Origin: Clostridium polyendosporum
Lineage (GTDB): Bacteria; Bacillota; Clostridia; Clostridiales; Clostridiaceae
Reading direction: 5' to 3'
NCBI RefSeq assembly: GCF_018332455.1
Contig: NZ_BOPZ01000017.1
Span: forward strand, 1 to 64,000
DNA length: 64,000 nucleotides
The translations under genes and the position numbers were made by a program. This document shows, one piece after another, positions 37,793-46,772 of the stretch. Within the stretch, counting starts at the first letter, position 1, and every line of letters starts with the position of its first letter. Under the pieces are notes generated by a model. The model worked only from the letters and a program-made list of their open reading frames with translations. It ran no database searches and was not told where the DNA came from.

Positions 37793-37810
37793 GTGTAGCC
37801 TAGGCTACAC
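37793..37810 (-). terminator. Terminator of the TPP riboswitch
   Basis: GTGTAGCCTAGGCTACAC is an 18-bp perfect palindrome. The minus strand continues TTTTTATTT. It is the expression platform between the TPP aptamer and thiD. Confidence 0.85.
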
Positions 37811-37831
37811 TAATACATTCGTTCTATTAAT

Positions 37832-37924
37832 GCTTCCCTACGCTGGGTCTAACCAGATCAGGTGTTAAGAGTCAGAGAATACCGTTCTCAATCTCAGCTG
37901 GCAAATACCAACTCCCCTAGCACA
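37832..37924 (-). promoter_or_regulatory. TPP riboswitch (THI box)
   Basis: The minus strand reads AGGGGAGT, GCTGAGA, then AACACCTGATCTGG, TTAGACCCAGCGTAGGGAAG, the conserved THI-box order. With the terminator at 37793-37810 it should stop thiD transcription when thiamin pyrophosphate is plentiful. Confidence 0.95.
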
Positions 37925-37976
37925 TTTTTAATTTTATAAAAAAACTTTAACATATTAATGAAAATTTATCAATAAA

Positions 37977-38114
37977 TATAGCTAAACAATTTCATAACTC
38001 AATTTATAATTAATGATATACACATTCATATTAACTTAAGGATTTTAGGAAAATTATTAATTTCGGAGACTTTCCCTTAAAACTTGTTAAAGGTTGAAGT
38101 TGTTTATCTTTAGT
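37977..38114. repeat. ~138-bp element with inverted AAACAATTTCA arms
   Basis: The left arm GCTAAACAATTTCATAACTC and the right arm GGTTGAAGTTGTTTATC face each other across AT-rich DNA between thiD and sdaAA. It is one of the longest examples of the arm family also seen at 20898, 36355 and 51080. Confidence 0.5.
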
Positions 38115-38129
38115 ATGAATACTATTCTC

Positions 38130-39017
38130 TTAAACTTCAGAATTATTATTAAAAACTTTATCTCTTAGCTTTAATCCTGTTTTTGTGACTGCAAGTCCGC
38201 CCATTGCAGTTTCTCTTAATTCACTAGGAAGGCTCTTTCCAACTTTAAACATAGCTTCTACAGTATCATCAAAAGGAATTTTAGAATTTATCCCTGCCAT
38301 AACTATATCTACTGTTGTAAGAGCACTGACAGCTCCTGCAAAGTTTCTCTTTGCGCAAGGAACTTCTACAAGCCCAGCAATAGGATCACAAACAAGTCCC
38401 AATATATTTTTAATTACAATTGCCGCTGCATCAAGGCTCATCTCGGGAGTGCCCCCCATCATTTCCACTACAGCAGCTGCTCCCATAGCTGCAGCAGACC
38501 CACATTCTGCCTGACACCCACCTTCAGCTCCAGATACTGTTGCATTTTGAGAAATCATCATACCTACTGATGAAGCAGCTAATAACCCAAGTATAAGGTC
38601 ATCGTCTTCTAGACCTAATTTTTCTCCTGCTGTAAGTATAACTGCTGGTAAGATACCACAAGAACCCGCTGTAGGACAAGCCACTATTTTTCCCATAGAT
38701 GCATTAACTTCAGCACATGAAAGTGCTCTCGCCATAGCCTTCACCATAACCTCACCAGTTAGTGAATTACCTTGGTTTAAATAGTTATTAAGCTTATATC
38801 CATCTCCACCTATTAATCCACTCACAGAATACACTTTTTCTTCACATGCTTCTGTAGCAGAATTCTTCATAACATTTAAGTGTCTTCTCATTTTTTCAAT
38901 AACATCTTGTTGTGAGCATTCATTATACTCTATTTCAAGGTTGATAGCATAATCACTTAATTTCCAGTTCTTTTCACTACACAACTTAAGTAATTCTTCA
39001 CCATTTCTTGCTATCAT
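38130..39017 (-). CDS. sdaAA: L-serine dehydratase, alpha subunit
   Basis: The iron-sulfur subunit of the anaerobic-type L-serine dehydratase that deaminates serine to pyruvate and ammonia. The 295 residues contain cluster/active-site cysteines in CPTAGSCGILPAV (about 133-145), CQAECGSAAAMGAA (about 168) and CDPIAGLVEVPCAKRN (about 211). The oxygen-labile [4Fe-4S] cluster is known for the family. It starts one base after the beta-subunit stop, so it is translationally coupled to it. Confidence 0.95.
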   Translation of the reverse strand: MIARNGEELLKLCSEKNWKLSDYAINLEIEYNECSQQDVIEKMRRHLNVMKNSATEACEEKVYSVSGLIGGDGYKLNNYLNQGNSLTGEVMVKAMARALSCAEVNASMGKIVACPTAGSCGILPAVILTAGEKLGLEDDDLILGLLAASSVGMMISQNATVSGAEGGCQAECGSAAAMGAAAVVEMMGGTPEMSLDAAAIVIKNILGLVCDPIAGLVEVPCAKRNFAGAVSALTTVDIVMAGINSKIPFDDTVEAMFKVGKSLPSELRETAMGGLAVTKTGLKLRDKVFNNNSEV

Positions 39018-39018
39018 G

Positions 39019-39699
39019 TTATATCCCTTCCTTTACTGGATTTATAGTCGTAACCTTTGAAATAGCTTCTATTTTTTTTATAGTTTCAACTATCTCTTCA
39101 ATAATAGCACTATCTACCCCAAAAACCATTGTTGCTTCCTTACCCTTTTGAGTTCTAAAAACGCTCATAAATGCAATATTAATATTATTATCATAAAGTA
39201 TTGCTGTTACTTTAGATATAACCCCAGGAATATCTCTATGAGATATTATTACTGTTGGATATTCACCAGTGAAATAAACTTCTTGATTATTTACCTCTGT
39301 TATTAAAATACTTCCGCCGCCAATAGAAGATCCAATTATCTCACATTCATTGTCAGCTCCACTATTAATAAGGAACTTCACTGTATTGGGATGTCTTTCT
39401 CCTAAATCAGCTTCTTTAAACTCATATTTAATTCCTAAATTATTTGCAATTTCAAGTGAATTTCTTAACCTTAGATCACTTGGTTCCATACCAAGTATAC
39501 CAGCAACTAAAGCTCTATCAGTACCGTGTCCCTTGTAAGTTTTTGCAAAAGAGCCATGTAAAAAAAATTTTACTTCTTTTATATCTTCCCCAGCTATAGC
39601 CCTCGCTACTTTCCCTAATCTTGCTGCACCTGCAGTATGGGAACTAGAGGGTCCAATCATTATAGGTCCAATCACATCAAATACTCCATATTTTTTCAT
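39019..39699 (-). CDS. sdaAB: L-serine dehydratase, beta subunit
   Basis: The partner of the alpha subunit encoded directly downstream. The 226 residues comprise the SDH beta domain with GPSSSHTAGAARLGK (about 17-31), HGSFAKTYKGHGTDRAL (about 48-64) and a C-terminal ACT-like domain (about 148-222) that may sense serine. It leads the two-gene operon. In most aerobes the two parts are fused; the split form is usual in clostridia. Confidence 0.95.
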   Translation of the reverse strand: MKKYGVFDVIGPIMIGPSSSHTAGAARLGKVARAIAGEDIKEVKFFLHGSFAKTYKGHGTDRALVAGILGMEPSDLRLRNSLEIANNLGIKYEFKEADLGERHPNTVKFLINSGADNECEIIGSSIGGGSILITEVNNQEVYFTGEYPTVIISHRDIPGVISKVTAILYDNNINIAFMSVFRTQKGKEATMVFGVDSAIIEEIVETIKKIEAISKVTTINPVKEGI

Positions 39700-39913
39700 A
39701 TGTTTTCCTTCATCCTTTATATAAAATGTTACTCACTTTTCTCTTAATAATACTTTATTATAACATCTTTTTATGATTATTACCGCGAAAATTTTAACGA
39801 TAAAATTATTTTTCATATCTATAATATTGATAATTAATTTTTAACATTATAGATAAACAACTTAACATTAATTTTCTCTCAAATTTTATATGTTAATTCA
39901 TAAACTATAAATA

Positions 39914-41572
39914 TTAATATTTATAAAAACAACTGCCACCTATAAATTCTCTTAAAATTGAGTTTTCAGGAACCCTATTACTTTCTATTTCTTTAAAAAA
40001 CTTCAAAAATGAAATAAGTCGTAATGATTCATAATAAACAGGACTATCAGATTGTATCTTTAAAAGCTCCTCTATGACATATTTTTTCAAAACAGAAAGT
40101 TCATATACTAAAACTGAGTTAAACATAACATCAGCCTGCTCTTGATAGATAAAAATATTTTTTTCTTCTCCTCTTTTAATTGCTGGCCACATTAAAAGAG
40201 TTACTTCTCCTCCATATCCTCTTGAAAGATAGTCTCTTACTATTCGTCTCACTTTTCTAACATCAGTTGTTGCTATTCTATTATGATTATCTATATTAAG
40301 TTGTGTTAAAGCACTAATATATACTTTAAACTTATTATGATCCGGTATAGAAGATGTAAGCATATCATTAAGTCCATGAATTCCTTCAATGAGTAAAATT
40401 CCATTTTGAGGAAGATTTATCTCATGTCCTATCCACTCTCTGTTACCAGTTATAAAATTATAACTTGGAAGTTCTACCTTATGCCCTTCTAATAAGAGAT
40501 TTAAATGTTTATTAAAAAGCTCCAAATCCAGTGCATGTATAGATTCAAAATCAGGATTCCCATCCTCATCCAGTGGTGTACAATCTCTATTTATAAAGTA
40601 ATCATCGAGAGAAATAGAAATAGGTATTAATCCATTTACCCTAAGTTGAATAGCTAATCTTTTTGAAAAGGTAGTCTTCCCTGAAGAAGAGGGTCCCGCT
40701 ATTAAAACTATTTTAACCTCTTTTCTATCATGTATCATATCTGCAATGTAGGCTATTTTCTTTTCATGCAGAGCTTCTGATACCATAATTAAGTCGTTAA
40801 GTTCCTCGCTTTCTACTTTATCATTTAAAGAACCTACATCAGCTACATCTAAAATATTAAGCCACTGCTCAGTCTCATTGAATATTTTCTCAAGTTTTTT
40901 CTGTTCAATAAAAGCAGGTAATTCTGTTGGGTTAGTTTCTTCTGGAAACCTCAAAAGTAACCCTGGTTCATGATACATTAAGTCAAAGTACTTTAAAACA
41001 CCTGTTGAGTAAGCTAAAGATCCATAAAAATAATCATACCTACCATCAAGTTCATAAAGTTTTATCTCATCATTCTTTACATATTTTAATAATTTTACCT
41101 TATCTAACATCCCATAAGAGCCGAAAATATTAATAGCAGTTTCTCTTTTTATAGAGATCTTCTTTATTGGAATATCTTTTTTTATTATTTCATTCATTCT
41201 TTCCTTTATTTTTAATACATCTTCTGTATCTAACGCCTTTTCTTTATGAATTTCTCCAAAAATACCTTTACTTAAGGAATGCTCTATAGTTATTTTGGAA
41301 TTAGGAAATAAATCAAATACAGCTTTGATAAGTACAAATTGAAGAGTTTTTGCATAGGCTCTATTAGCTATTTTGTCATCAATTCTAACCACATCAAAAT
41401 ACCCTTCCTCCTCAATAGGTGCTGTAAGCTCAAATAGTTTATTATTGAGCTTTCCTAAAATTACAGGTAATTTTTCATCCTCATAATTGTTCTTAATTAG
41501 AGTATAAAACTCTACACCTCTTTCAACTTCTACAATTTTTCCAATGCTTAAAGTGATCTTTAATCTTGTCAT
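39914..41572 (-). CDS. Nucleoside (uridine-type) kinase with ThrRS-like N-terminus
   Basis: The 552 residues begin with a TGS-like segment (about 1-60) and a ThrRS second-domain-like region (about 60-170, EHSL near 97). A P-loop kinase domain follows from about 285 with GPSSSGKTTFSKRL (about 294-307), SLDDYF (about 325) and EGIHGLND (about 400), as in uridine kinase/phosphoribulokinase proteins. Such fusions are common in Firmicutes and annotated as nucleoside or uridine kinase. Whether the N-terminal part binds RNA is unknown. It is transcribed alone. Confidence 0.82.
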   Translation of the reverse strand: MTRLKITLSIGKIVEVERGVEFYTLIKNNYEDEKLPVILGKLNNKLFELTAPIEEEGYFDVVRIDDKIANRAYAKTLQFVLIKAVFDLFPNSKITIEHSLSKGIFGEIHKEKALDTEDVLKIKERMNEIIKKDIPIKKISIKRETAINIFGSYGMLDKVKLLKYVKNDEIKLYELDGRYDYFYGSLAYSTGVLKYFDLMYHEPGLLLRFPEETNPTELPAFIEQKKLEKIFNETEQWLNILDVADVGSLNDKVESEELNDLIMVSEALHEKKIAYIADMIHDRKEVKIVLIAGPSSSGKTTFSKRLAIQLRVNGLIPISISLDDYFINRDCTPLDEDGNPDFESIHALDLELFNKHLNLLLEGHKVELPSYNFITGNREWIGHEINLPQNGILLIEGIHGLNDMLTSSIPDHNKFKVYISALTQLNIDNHNRIATTDVRKVRRIVRDYLSRGYGGEVTLLMWPAIKRGEEKNIFIYQEQADVMFNSVLVYELSVLKKYVIEELLKIQSDSPVYYESLRLISFLKFFKEIESNRVPENSILREFIGGSCFYKY

Positions 41573-41745
41573 AACATCATCCCCTTAACAATCTACACAT
41601 AACTATCCATAAAAAATTCCACAACCGTTAAATACACTAACTTATTTAAGTCTACTATTATTATACAATTTACTCTTTAAAAAAATTATAACCTCTGAAT
41701 AATTTGAACCAACCTTACAAACTATATTTAAAGAGAGGTGGTTAA

Positions 41746-42447
41746 ATGTTTATTGTACTGATAAGAACAATAATTCTTTACTTCCTTGTAGTGCTTGTTA
41801 TAAGACTCATGGGAAAAAGACAAATAGGTCAACTTCAACCATATGAATTTGTAATAACTATAATGATTTCAGATTTAGCTGCTCTTCCTATGCAAGATAC
41901 AAGGCTTCCTTTAATATTAGGCATTATACCAATCATAACTTTATTAATGGTTAAAACTATACTTTCAGAAATCCAACTTAAAAGCACCATAGCAAGAAAG
42001 ATTATTGATGGTACACCATCAATTTTAATTAAAGAAGGAAGAATTAATTTTTCAGCATTAAATACCCAAAGGGTAAACATAGATGATTTAATGGAAGAGC
42101 TTAGATTAAATGGATACTTTAATATTGATGAAATTCAATATGCAATTCTAGAAAATAACGGACAAATATCTATTATACCAAAGAAAAAAGTATCCCCTGT
42201 TACTAAAGAAGATTTAGGAGTTAAAGTAAAAGAAGAAACCTTACCAATAGTACTTTTACATAATGGAAAAGTAAATAAGAAAGCACTTATAACACTTAAT
42301 AAGAATGAGGAATGGTTTTTTTCCCAGCTTAAGGAACACCACATTAAAAATCAAGAAGATTTACTTATAGCTATGCTAGATTCTAACGGTAAATTCTTCT
42401 ATCAAACTAAAAAATCTTTACAGGATTTTGGAGATGAAAATCTATGA
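41746..42447 (+). CDS. YetF/DUF421 family membrane protein
   Basis: The 233 residues have three N-terminal transmembrane helices (about 4-22, 32-48, 55-75), the signature LMGKRQIGQLQPYEFVITI and a cytoplasmic domain (about 85-225) with the GTPSILIKEGRI block typical of DUF421. Some YetF family proteins affect germination or spore envelope in Bacillus; the molecular role is unknown. The end overlaps the next gene by ATGA, so they form an operon. GAGAGGTGG precedes the ATG. Confidence 0.85.
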   Translation: MFIVLIRTIILYFLVVLVIRLMGKRQIGQLQPYEFVITIMISDLAALPMQDTRLPLILGIIPIITLLMVKTILSEIQLKSTIARKIIDGTPSILIKEGRINFSALNTQRVNIDDLMEELRLNGYFNIDEIQYAILENNGQISIIPKKKVSPVTKEDLGVKVKEETLPIVLLHNGKVNKKALITLNKNEEWFFSQLKEHHIKNQEDLLIAMLDSNGKFFYQTKKSLQDFGDENL

Positions 42448-42824
42448 AAAATACTATTATTTCTCTTTTAATTTTTTTGATACTTTTTGGATTTATATTC
42501 CGCTCTCACAACACTCTTTTAACCATCTGCGGAAGTATTTCCGAGAAATGCGAGACTCTTGAGGACCTAATAAAAGATGACAATTGGAATAAAAGCTATG
42601 AACTCGCAGTAGAACTTAAGGATCAAATAGAAGAGAGCTTTGAATATATCTCTGTTTATATGAATCACCAAGATTTAGATATCCTAACTAATGAAATCTT
42701 AAGACTTTCTCAATATACTAAATACAAGAATAAATCTGAAGCTTTAGCAAGCATTCATGTAATAAAATATTCAAATAAGTCAATACAATCGCTTCAAACT
42801 CCAACTATACAAAATATTTTTTAA
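42444..42824 (+). CDS. DUF4363-like small secreted or membrane-anchored protein
   Basis: The 126 residues begin with a single hydrophobic segment (about 4-22) followed by a helical extracytoplasmic domain containing CETLEDLIKDDNWNKSYE, a pattern of DUF4363 proteins. It is coupled to the DUF421 gene by a 4-bp overlap, which is a frequent clostridial pairing. A function linked to the spore or cell envelope is plausible but unproven. Confidence 0.75.
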   Translation: MKNTIISLLIFLILFGFIFRSHNTLLTICGSISEKCETLEDLIKDDNWNKSYELAVELKDQIEESFEYISVYMNHQDLDILTNEILRLSQYTKYKNKSEALASIHVIKYSNKSIQSLQTPTIQNIF

Positions 42825-43068
42825 TTTAAATATATAATATTATCCTTTAGATAAAACCAACCTTTATGTAATATATTGTAATACATTTAATTTTGTTGTA
42901 AAAATTGATATAATTATAAATATAACCAAACTCAGTTACTTGTAAATATCAGAAATTGTTGTATAAATTCACATAATGATACAATTTATTCCATTTTATC
43001 TTTGTGCAAATATTATAAAAGTTTTCTAAATTTATATTATTTATGTAGAAAATATACAAATAATATTA
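42825..43068. other. Upstream region of fba
   Basis: 244 bp of AT-rich DNA with no gene. A TATAAT at 42909-42914 with only a weak TTTAAT -35 could be an additional promoter. The structured leader begins at 43081. Confidence 0.35.
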
Positions 43069-43120
43069 TATAATATATTAGACGGGTAAGTCCCAGTGGG
43101 ACACTAATAATCCCGTTACT
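43069..43120 (+). promoter_or_regulatory. fba promoter box and structured 5' leader hairpin
   Basis: TATAAT (43069-43074) lies 7 nt before GACGGG, a likely transcript start. The next 40 nt fold as an outer stem ACGGG (43082-43086) / CCCGT (43112-43116) around an inner hairpin GTCCC (43090-43094) / GGGAC (43098-43102) with an unpaired ACTAATAAT strand. The outer stem would sit at the very 5' end of the mRNA, about 100 nt before fba. It may stabilise the message or be regulatory; I match it to no known riboswitch. Confidence 0.5.
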
Positions 43121-43217
43121 ATAAAATATTTTCTTTAAAATAGGAAGATAATAATAGGTAAGATATTATTTTATCTAAAAATCCTATATGAAAATAAAGA
43201 TTTTGAGGAGGTAACGT

Positions 43218-44081
43218 ATGTTAGTTTCAGCTAAAGAAATGTTAAACAAAGCTAAAGAAGGAAAGTATGCTGTTGGTCAATTTAACATCAACAACTTAGA
43301 ATGGACAAAAGCAATTTTATTAACTGCTCAAGAAAATAATTCACCAGTAATCTTAGGTGTATCTGAAGGTGCTGGAAAATATATGGGTGGTTACAAAACT
43401 ATCGTTGGAATGGTTAATGGTTTACTTGAAGAATTAAACATCACTGTTCCTGTTGCATTACACTTAGATCATGGTAGCTACGAAGGCGCTTTAAAAGTAA
43501 TCGAAGCTGGATTCTCTTCAGTTATGTTCGATGGTTCTCATTACGCTATCGAAGAAAACATTGAAAAGACAAAAGAAATGATCAAAATTGCTGGAGAAAA
43601 AGGTATTTCTGTAGAAGCAGAAGTTGGTTCAATCGGCGGAGAAGAAGATGGTGTTGTAGGTACAGGTGAAATCGCTGATCCAGCTGAATGTAAAGCAATC
43701 GCAGGTTTAGGCGTTACAATGTTAGCTGCTGGTATTGGTAACATTCATGGTAAGTACCCAGCAAACTGGAAAGGACTAGACTTTACTGCTTTAGCTGCTA
43801 TCAAAGACGCTACAGGTGAAGTTCCACTAGTTTTACACGGTGGTACAGGTATTCCTGCAGAAATGATTAAAGAAGCTATTTCTTTAGGTGTTGCAAAAAT
43901 CAACGTTAATACTGAACTTCAATTAGCATTCCAAGAAGCTACTCGTAAGTATATCGAAGCTGGTAAAGATTTATCAGGCAAAGGTTTTGACCCACGTAAA
44001 TTATTAGCTCCAGGATTCGAAGCAATCAAAGCTGGAGTTAAAGAAAAGATGGAGTTATTTGGTTCAGTAAATAAAGCTTAA
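43218..44081 (+). CDS. fba: Fructose-bisphosphate aldolase, class II
   Basis: A zinc-dependent aldolase of glycolysis and gluconeogenesis (287 residues). Catalytic Asp84 and Zn ligand His85 are in LHLDHGSYEG; GGEEDGVVG (about 138), GIGNIHGKYP (about 175, Zn His), LHGGTGIP (about 208, Zn His) and NVNTELQ (about 232) complete the site. GAGGAGG precedes the ATG. Codon choice is more selective than in neighbours (many TTA/GGT/GCT and AAC/ATC pairs), consistent with high expression. It carries a structured leader at 43081-43120. Confidence 0.96.
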   Translation: MLVSAKEMLNKAKEGKYAVGQFNINNLEWTKAILLTAQENNSPVILGVSEGAGKYMGGYKTIVGMVNGLLEELNITVPVALHLDHGSYEGALKVIEAGFSSVMFDGSHYAIEENIEKTKEMIKIAGEKGISVEAEVGSIGGEEDGVVGTGEIADPAECKAIAGLGVTMLAAGIGNIHGKYPANWKGLDFTALAAIKDATGEVPLVLHGGTGIPAEMIKEAISLGVAKINVNTELQLAFQEATRKYIEAGKDLSGKGFDPRKLLAPGFEAIKAGVKEKMELFGSVNKA

Positions 44082-44090
44082 TATATAATA

Positions 44091-44120
44091 AAAAAATCGC
44101 GACATATGCCGCGATTTTTT
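44091..44120. terminator. Bidirectional terminator between fba and the GNAT gene
   Basis: AAAAAATCGCG (44091-44101) pairs with CGCGATTTTTT (44110-44120), with A and T tracts on both sides. Confidence 0.85.
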
Positions 44121-44152
44121 TTATTTTAACCGAATACAAAGAGACAACATAT

Positions 44153-44740
44153 TTACAACTCTTTTACCATTCTATATAGATTTTTATCCTCAAGCTTCAT
44201 TACTTGCTCTATCGTAAAACCTTCAGAAATATAATACTTTATAACCTTTTCGTCCTTGGTAGTTAGAGAAAGTTTATCAAACCCTATAAGATATGCTTCT
44301 TCTTCTGCTTTTTCAAACAAAGCCCGTCCTATGCCCTTACCTCTAAATTCATCAAAAACAGCAATATTTGAAATATACAGTTCTTCTCTTTCAGCTTCCT
44401 CTAGATTGTAAGATAACTCTTTATATTCAATAAACCTTTTTCTAAAATCTTTATGTTGATATTTAAGAAGTATTTTATCTGTATTTTTACTTAACCTCCT
44501 CAATTCCACATAAGGTATAAGAAGTATCATTCCTACAACCCTATCATTTAACTCTGCAACCATTACAAGCTTGGAACTGTATCGGTTATCTTCATCCTCT
44601 AGCAATTCTAAAATTCTTTCTAAAATTTGTTCCTTTTTACCCTTTCCCCAAATTACCTGTGGAAAAGGCTCCGTTGAGTAAATAAGCTCTGCAATCATAC
44701 CAAAATCATTACTCTTTGTTTTCCTGACCTTTACCTTCAT
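44153..44740 (-). CDS. GNAT-family N-acetyltransferase
   Basis: The 195 residues include a GNAT fold with the acetyl-CoA loop FDEFRGKGIGRALFEKAEEEA (R/Q-x-x-G-x-G/A pattern, about 134-150) and a C-terminal YYISEGF strand. The first 100 residues are less typical. The substrate cannot be told from sequence. It is convergent with fba, with a shared terminator, and appears monocistronic. Confidence 0.82.
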   Translation of the reverse strand: MKVKVRKTKSNDFGMIAELIYSTEPFPQVIWGKGKKEQILERILELLEDEDNRYSSKLVMVAELNDRVVGMILLIPYVELRRLSKNTDKILLKYQHKDFRKRFIEYKELSYNLEEAEREELYISNIAVFDEFRGKGIGRALFEKAEEEAYLIGFDKLSLTTKDEKVIKYYISEGFTIEQVMKLEDKNLYRMVKEL

Positions 44741-44851
44741 AAAAACTCCCCATTATTTTCATTTGGGTTTCTACACTTAATTATATGATGATTAAAATTT
44801 ATTAGTTCAAATAATTTTCCTAAAATTCTTAATTCAATTATGAACTTGTAT

Positions 44852-44970
44852 AGCCTGAATTATAAGTTCAGTTATAAAGCTGTGTATCTATAGCTTAAGC
44901 CAGATTTTACTTTGTGAAATCACATAAAATGAAATCTAACTAAACTAAGCAGGCATTAGGCCTGCTTAAT
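44852..44970. repeat. Three dispersed repeat modules in series
   Basis: In 120 bp the gap holds the arm module (AGCTGTGTATCTATAG, about 44877-44892), the 19-nt hairpin (AGATTTTACTTTGTGAAATC, 44902-44921) and an AGGC/GCCT hairpin (about 44946-44969) that would terminate the NdpA-like operon on the minus strand. The same order recurs at other gaps. Confidence 0.65.
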
Positions 44971-44977
44971 TCTAGTA

Positions 44978-46018
44978 CTATTTCTCAATATAATTAATTA
45001 CATGCTTTATAACCATATTGATGCTTCCATCACCATTTCTTTGAATCTCAAACCTTGTTGGATCATGATATACATCTTCATTTAAATAAAGATCTATATC
45101 CTTATCAATCTTAAGTCTTATCCTTTTAAGCTTCTTTTCTACCCACTGCTTATCAACAGCAATCTCCTCATCCAATCCATGTGAAGCTACAAACTGTGTA
45201 AAATTTTCTTTTGCTTGTGGCTCTTCTTTAAAAAGTTCATGTGAAAGCTCTTCAATATTAATTGTATCTGCTTCTTTCAACTTACTTTTAATAGAAGTTC
45301 TTATCTTTTCTGCCTTATCAGCATCTTCATACACATTGTTTCTTGTCCATGTTTCTGCAGCCTTTAAAAAGGTTTTAGTCATATCCCTTTCATTAGTTAC
45401 TATGCTACATCCAAGAAAATTGTTTATAAAGTAGTTTGCACCGTACTCATCCTCATCTTTTGACTTCTTTTGTTTATCTATAACCATCAAGTTAATATCT
45501 TGCTCTGGTCTTAGGGGCTTTATAAAAGCACACTTTTGTATTCTTTGACTACTTACAGGCAGCCCTGCCCCATGAGGAACGATGTCAATTCCTATTTTCT
45601 CTCCAATAAAATCGATTTTATGAGTAAAGTTTTTTACATAATCCATCTTTAATATACCAAGCATTGGCCCTTGATCCGTTGATAATGAAACTACAATTAA
45701 ATCACAGGAAGGTATGTTTCCATTTCCCTTCATTACGGCAAACATTTGTCTTGCCAACTCTTGAGATACAATAACTATATCTGTATTAATTCCATTTAAA
45801 TACTCCTGAGTAACTTCCTTAACTATATTTCTCTCAGGGTTAAAAACAGCATACTTTAGCTCTTCATCTCGGAATGATCTTTCTATATGTCTGTGAAGAA
45901 ATTTATATATTTCTTCAGTAAGTTCCAACTTATACCCATTTAATATGGGTTCATCTCCATTATTATCCAAAATGTGAATTACAGCTTCTACAATATTTAT
46001 GTCGCTAACATATTCCAT
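44978..46018 (-). CDS. Nucleoid-associated protein, NdpA/YejK-like
   Basis: The 346 residues resemble the 37-kDa nucleoid-associated protein family (NdpA): an N-terminal domain with LKLD-like strands and MVIDKQKKSKDEDEYGANYFINNFLGC (about 185-207), then a helical charged C-terminal part. Family members bind DNA with unknown purpose and are patchily distributed in Firmicutes. It lies 17 bp behind the membrane protein gene at 46036 and is probably cotranscribed with it. Confidence 0.75.
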   Translation of the reverse strand: MEYVSDINIVEAVIHILDNNGDEPILNGYKLELTEEIYKFLHRHIERSFRDEELKYAVFNPERNIVKEVTQEYLNGINTDIVIVSQELARQMFAVMKGNGNIPSCDLIVVSLSTDQGPMLGILKMDYVKNFTHKIDFIGEKIGIDIVPHGAGLPVSSQRIQKCAFIKPLRPEQDINLMVIDKQKKSKDEDEYGANYFINNFLGCSIVTNERDMTKTFLKAAETWTRNNVYEDADKAEKIRTSIKSKLKEADTINIEELSHELFKEEPQAKENFTQFVASHGLDEEIAVDKQWVEKKLKRIRLKIDKDIDLYLNEDVYHDPTRFEIQRNGDGSINMVIKHVINYIEK

Positions 46019-46035
46019 TTGCTCACCATCCTAAG

Positions 46036-46533
46036 TTAGTTCTTTTTTACCGCCTTTGGGTTAAATAAACGGCAAGTATCTATAAATTCATCATTTGGTA
46101 CAAATAAAACCTGTGCTCTTTGATTTCCTTCAGTAACTAGTGCAGCATACACCTTGCTATTATTTCCCTTTGGTACTGCATTTATTATTTTTTCAGGCTT
46201 ATTTGTAAAATCCTTATATTCATTACTTTCAAGAGGTGTAAACAGAGAAACTTCTTTCATATTAAAAGTTATTTTTGGCTTTCTTGATTTTGCTTCAAAT
46301 AATGAATCTATATCCACTTCTCCATTGGTTATACTATATTCATACTCAACATATAGAAATCTCTTAGCATAAAATATTATACCTGAAGATACCAAGAAAA
46401 TTAAGCCTGGTATAACTCCTCCTAATGTCATACATAATAGTGTAAAAATTAAACATACTATCATGCCACCATTAGCTAACTTATAGAGACCTAAGTCTTC
46501 CGTTGTTACAAACTGCTCTTTGAATTGATCCAT
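46036..46533 (-). CDS. Uncharacterised protein with two N-terminal membrane helices
   Basis: The 165 residues begin with a pair of transmembrane helices (about 22-58) and continue with a beta-rich cytoplasmic domain (about 66-160, VEYEYSITNGEVDID). The layout recalls DUF6106-type clostridial proteins, although I am not certain of the family. GGGGG spaces to the ATG at 46533 rather than to the GTG two codons earlier. It is the first gene of a pair with the NdpA-like protein. Confidence 0.68.
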   Translation of the reverse strand: MDQFKEQFVTTEDLGLYKLANGGMIVCLIFTLLCMTLGGVIPGLIFLVSSGIIFYAKRFLYVEYEYSITNGEVDIDSLFEAKSRKPKITFNMKEVSLFTPLESNEYKDFTNKPEKIINAVPKGNNSKVYAALVTEGNQRAQVLFVPNDEFIDTCRLFNPKAVKKN

Positions 46534-46698
46534 TGCCACTTCCCCCTTGATACTTTTATTTTCATGTAATATATTATATCATAAAAGTATATCGTTTTCT
46601 TTAAACGTGACTTATACATTAAAATTCTACAAATCCTCCAAAATAAGTATGCTAGAAATATTTATTTTGTCTAAAAATAAACGACTTCGCTCCTTACT

Positions 46699-46731
46699 AA
46701 AATTGAACAAGTATCAAACCTATTCAATTTT
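46699..46731. terminator. AATTGAACAAG-type hairpin before the CYTH gene
   Basis: AAAATTGAA and TTCAATTTT arms enclose GTATCAAACC; this is the dispersed AGGC/GCCT hairpin family in decayed form. It lies in the promoter region of the plus-strand CYTH gene, so it may be a relic rather than a terminator. Confidence 0.4.
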
Positions 46732-46772
46732 GGTTAGAAATAATTTTTATAATTACAAGAAAGAGGTGCCCA

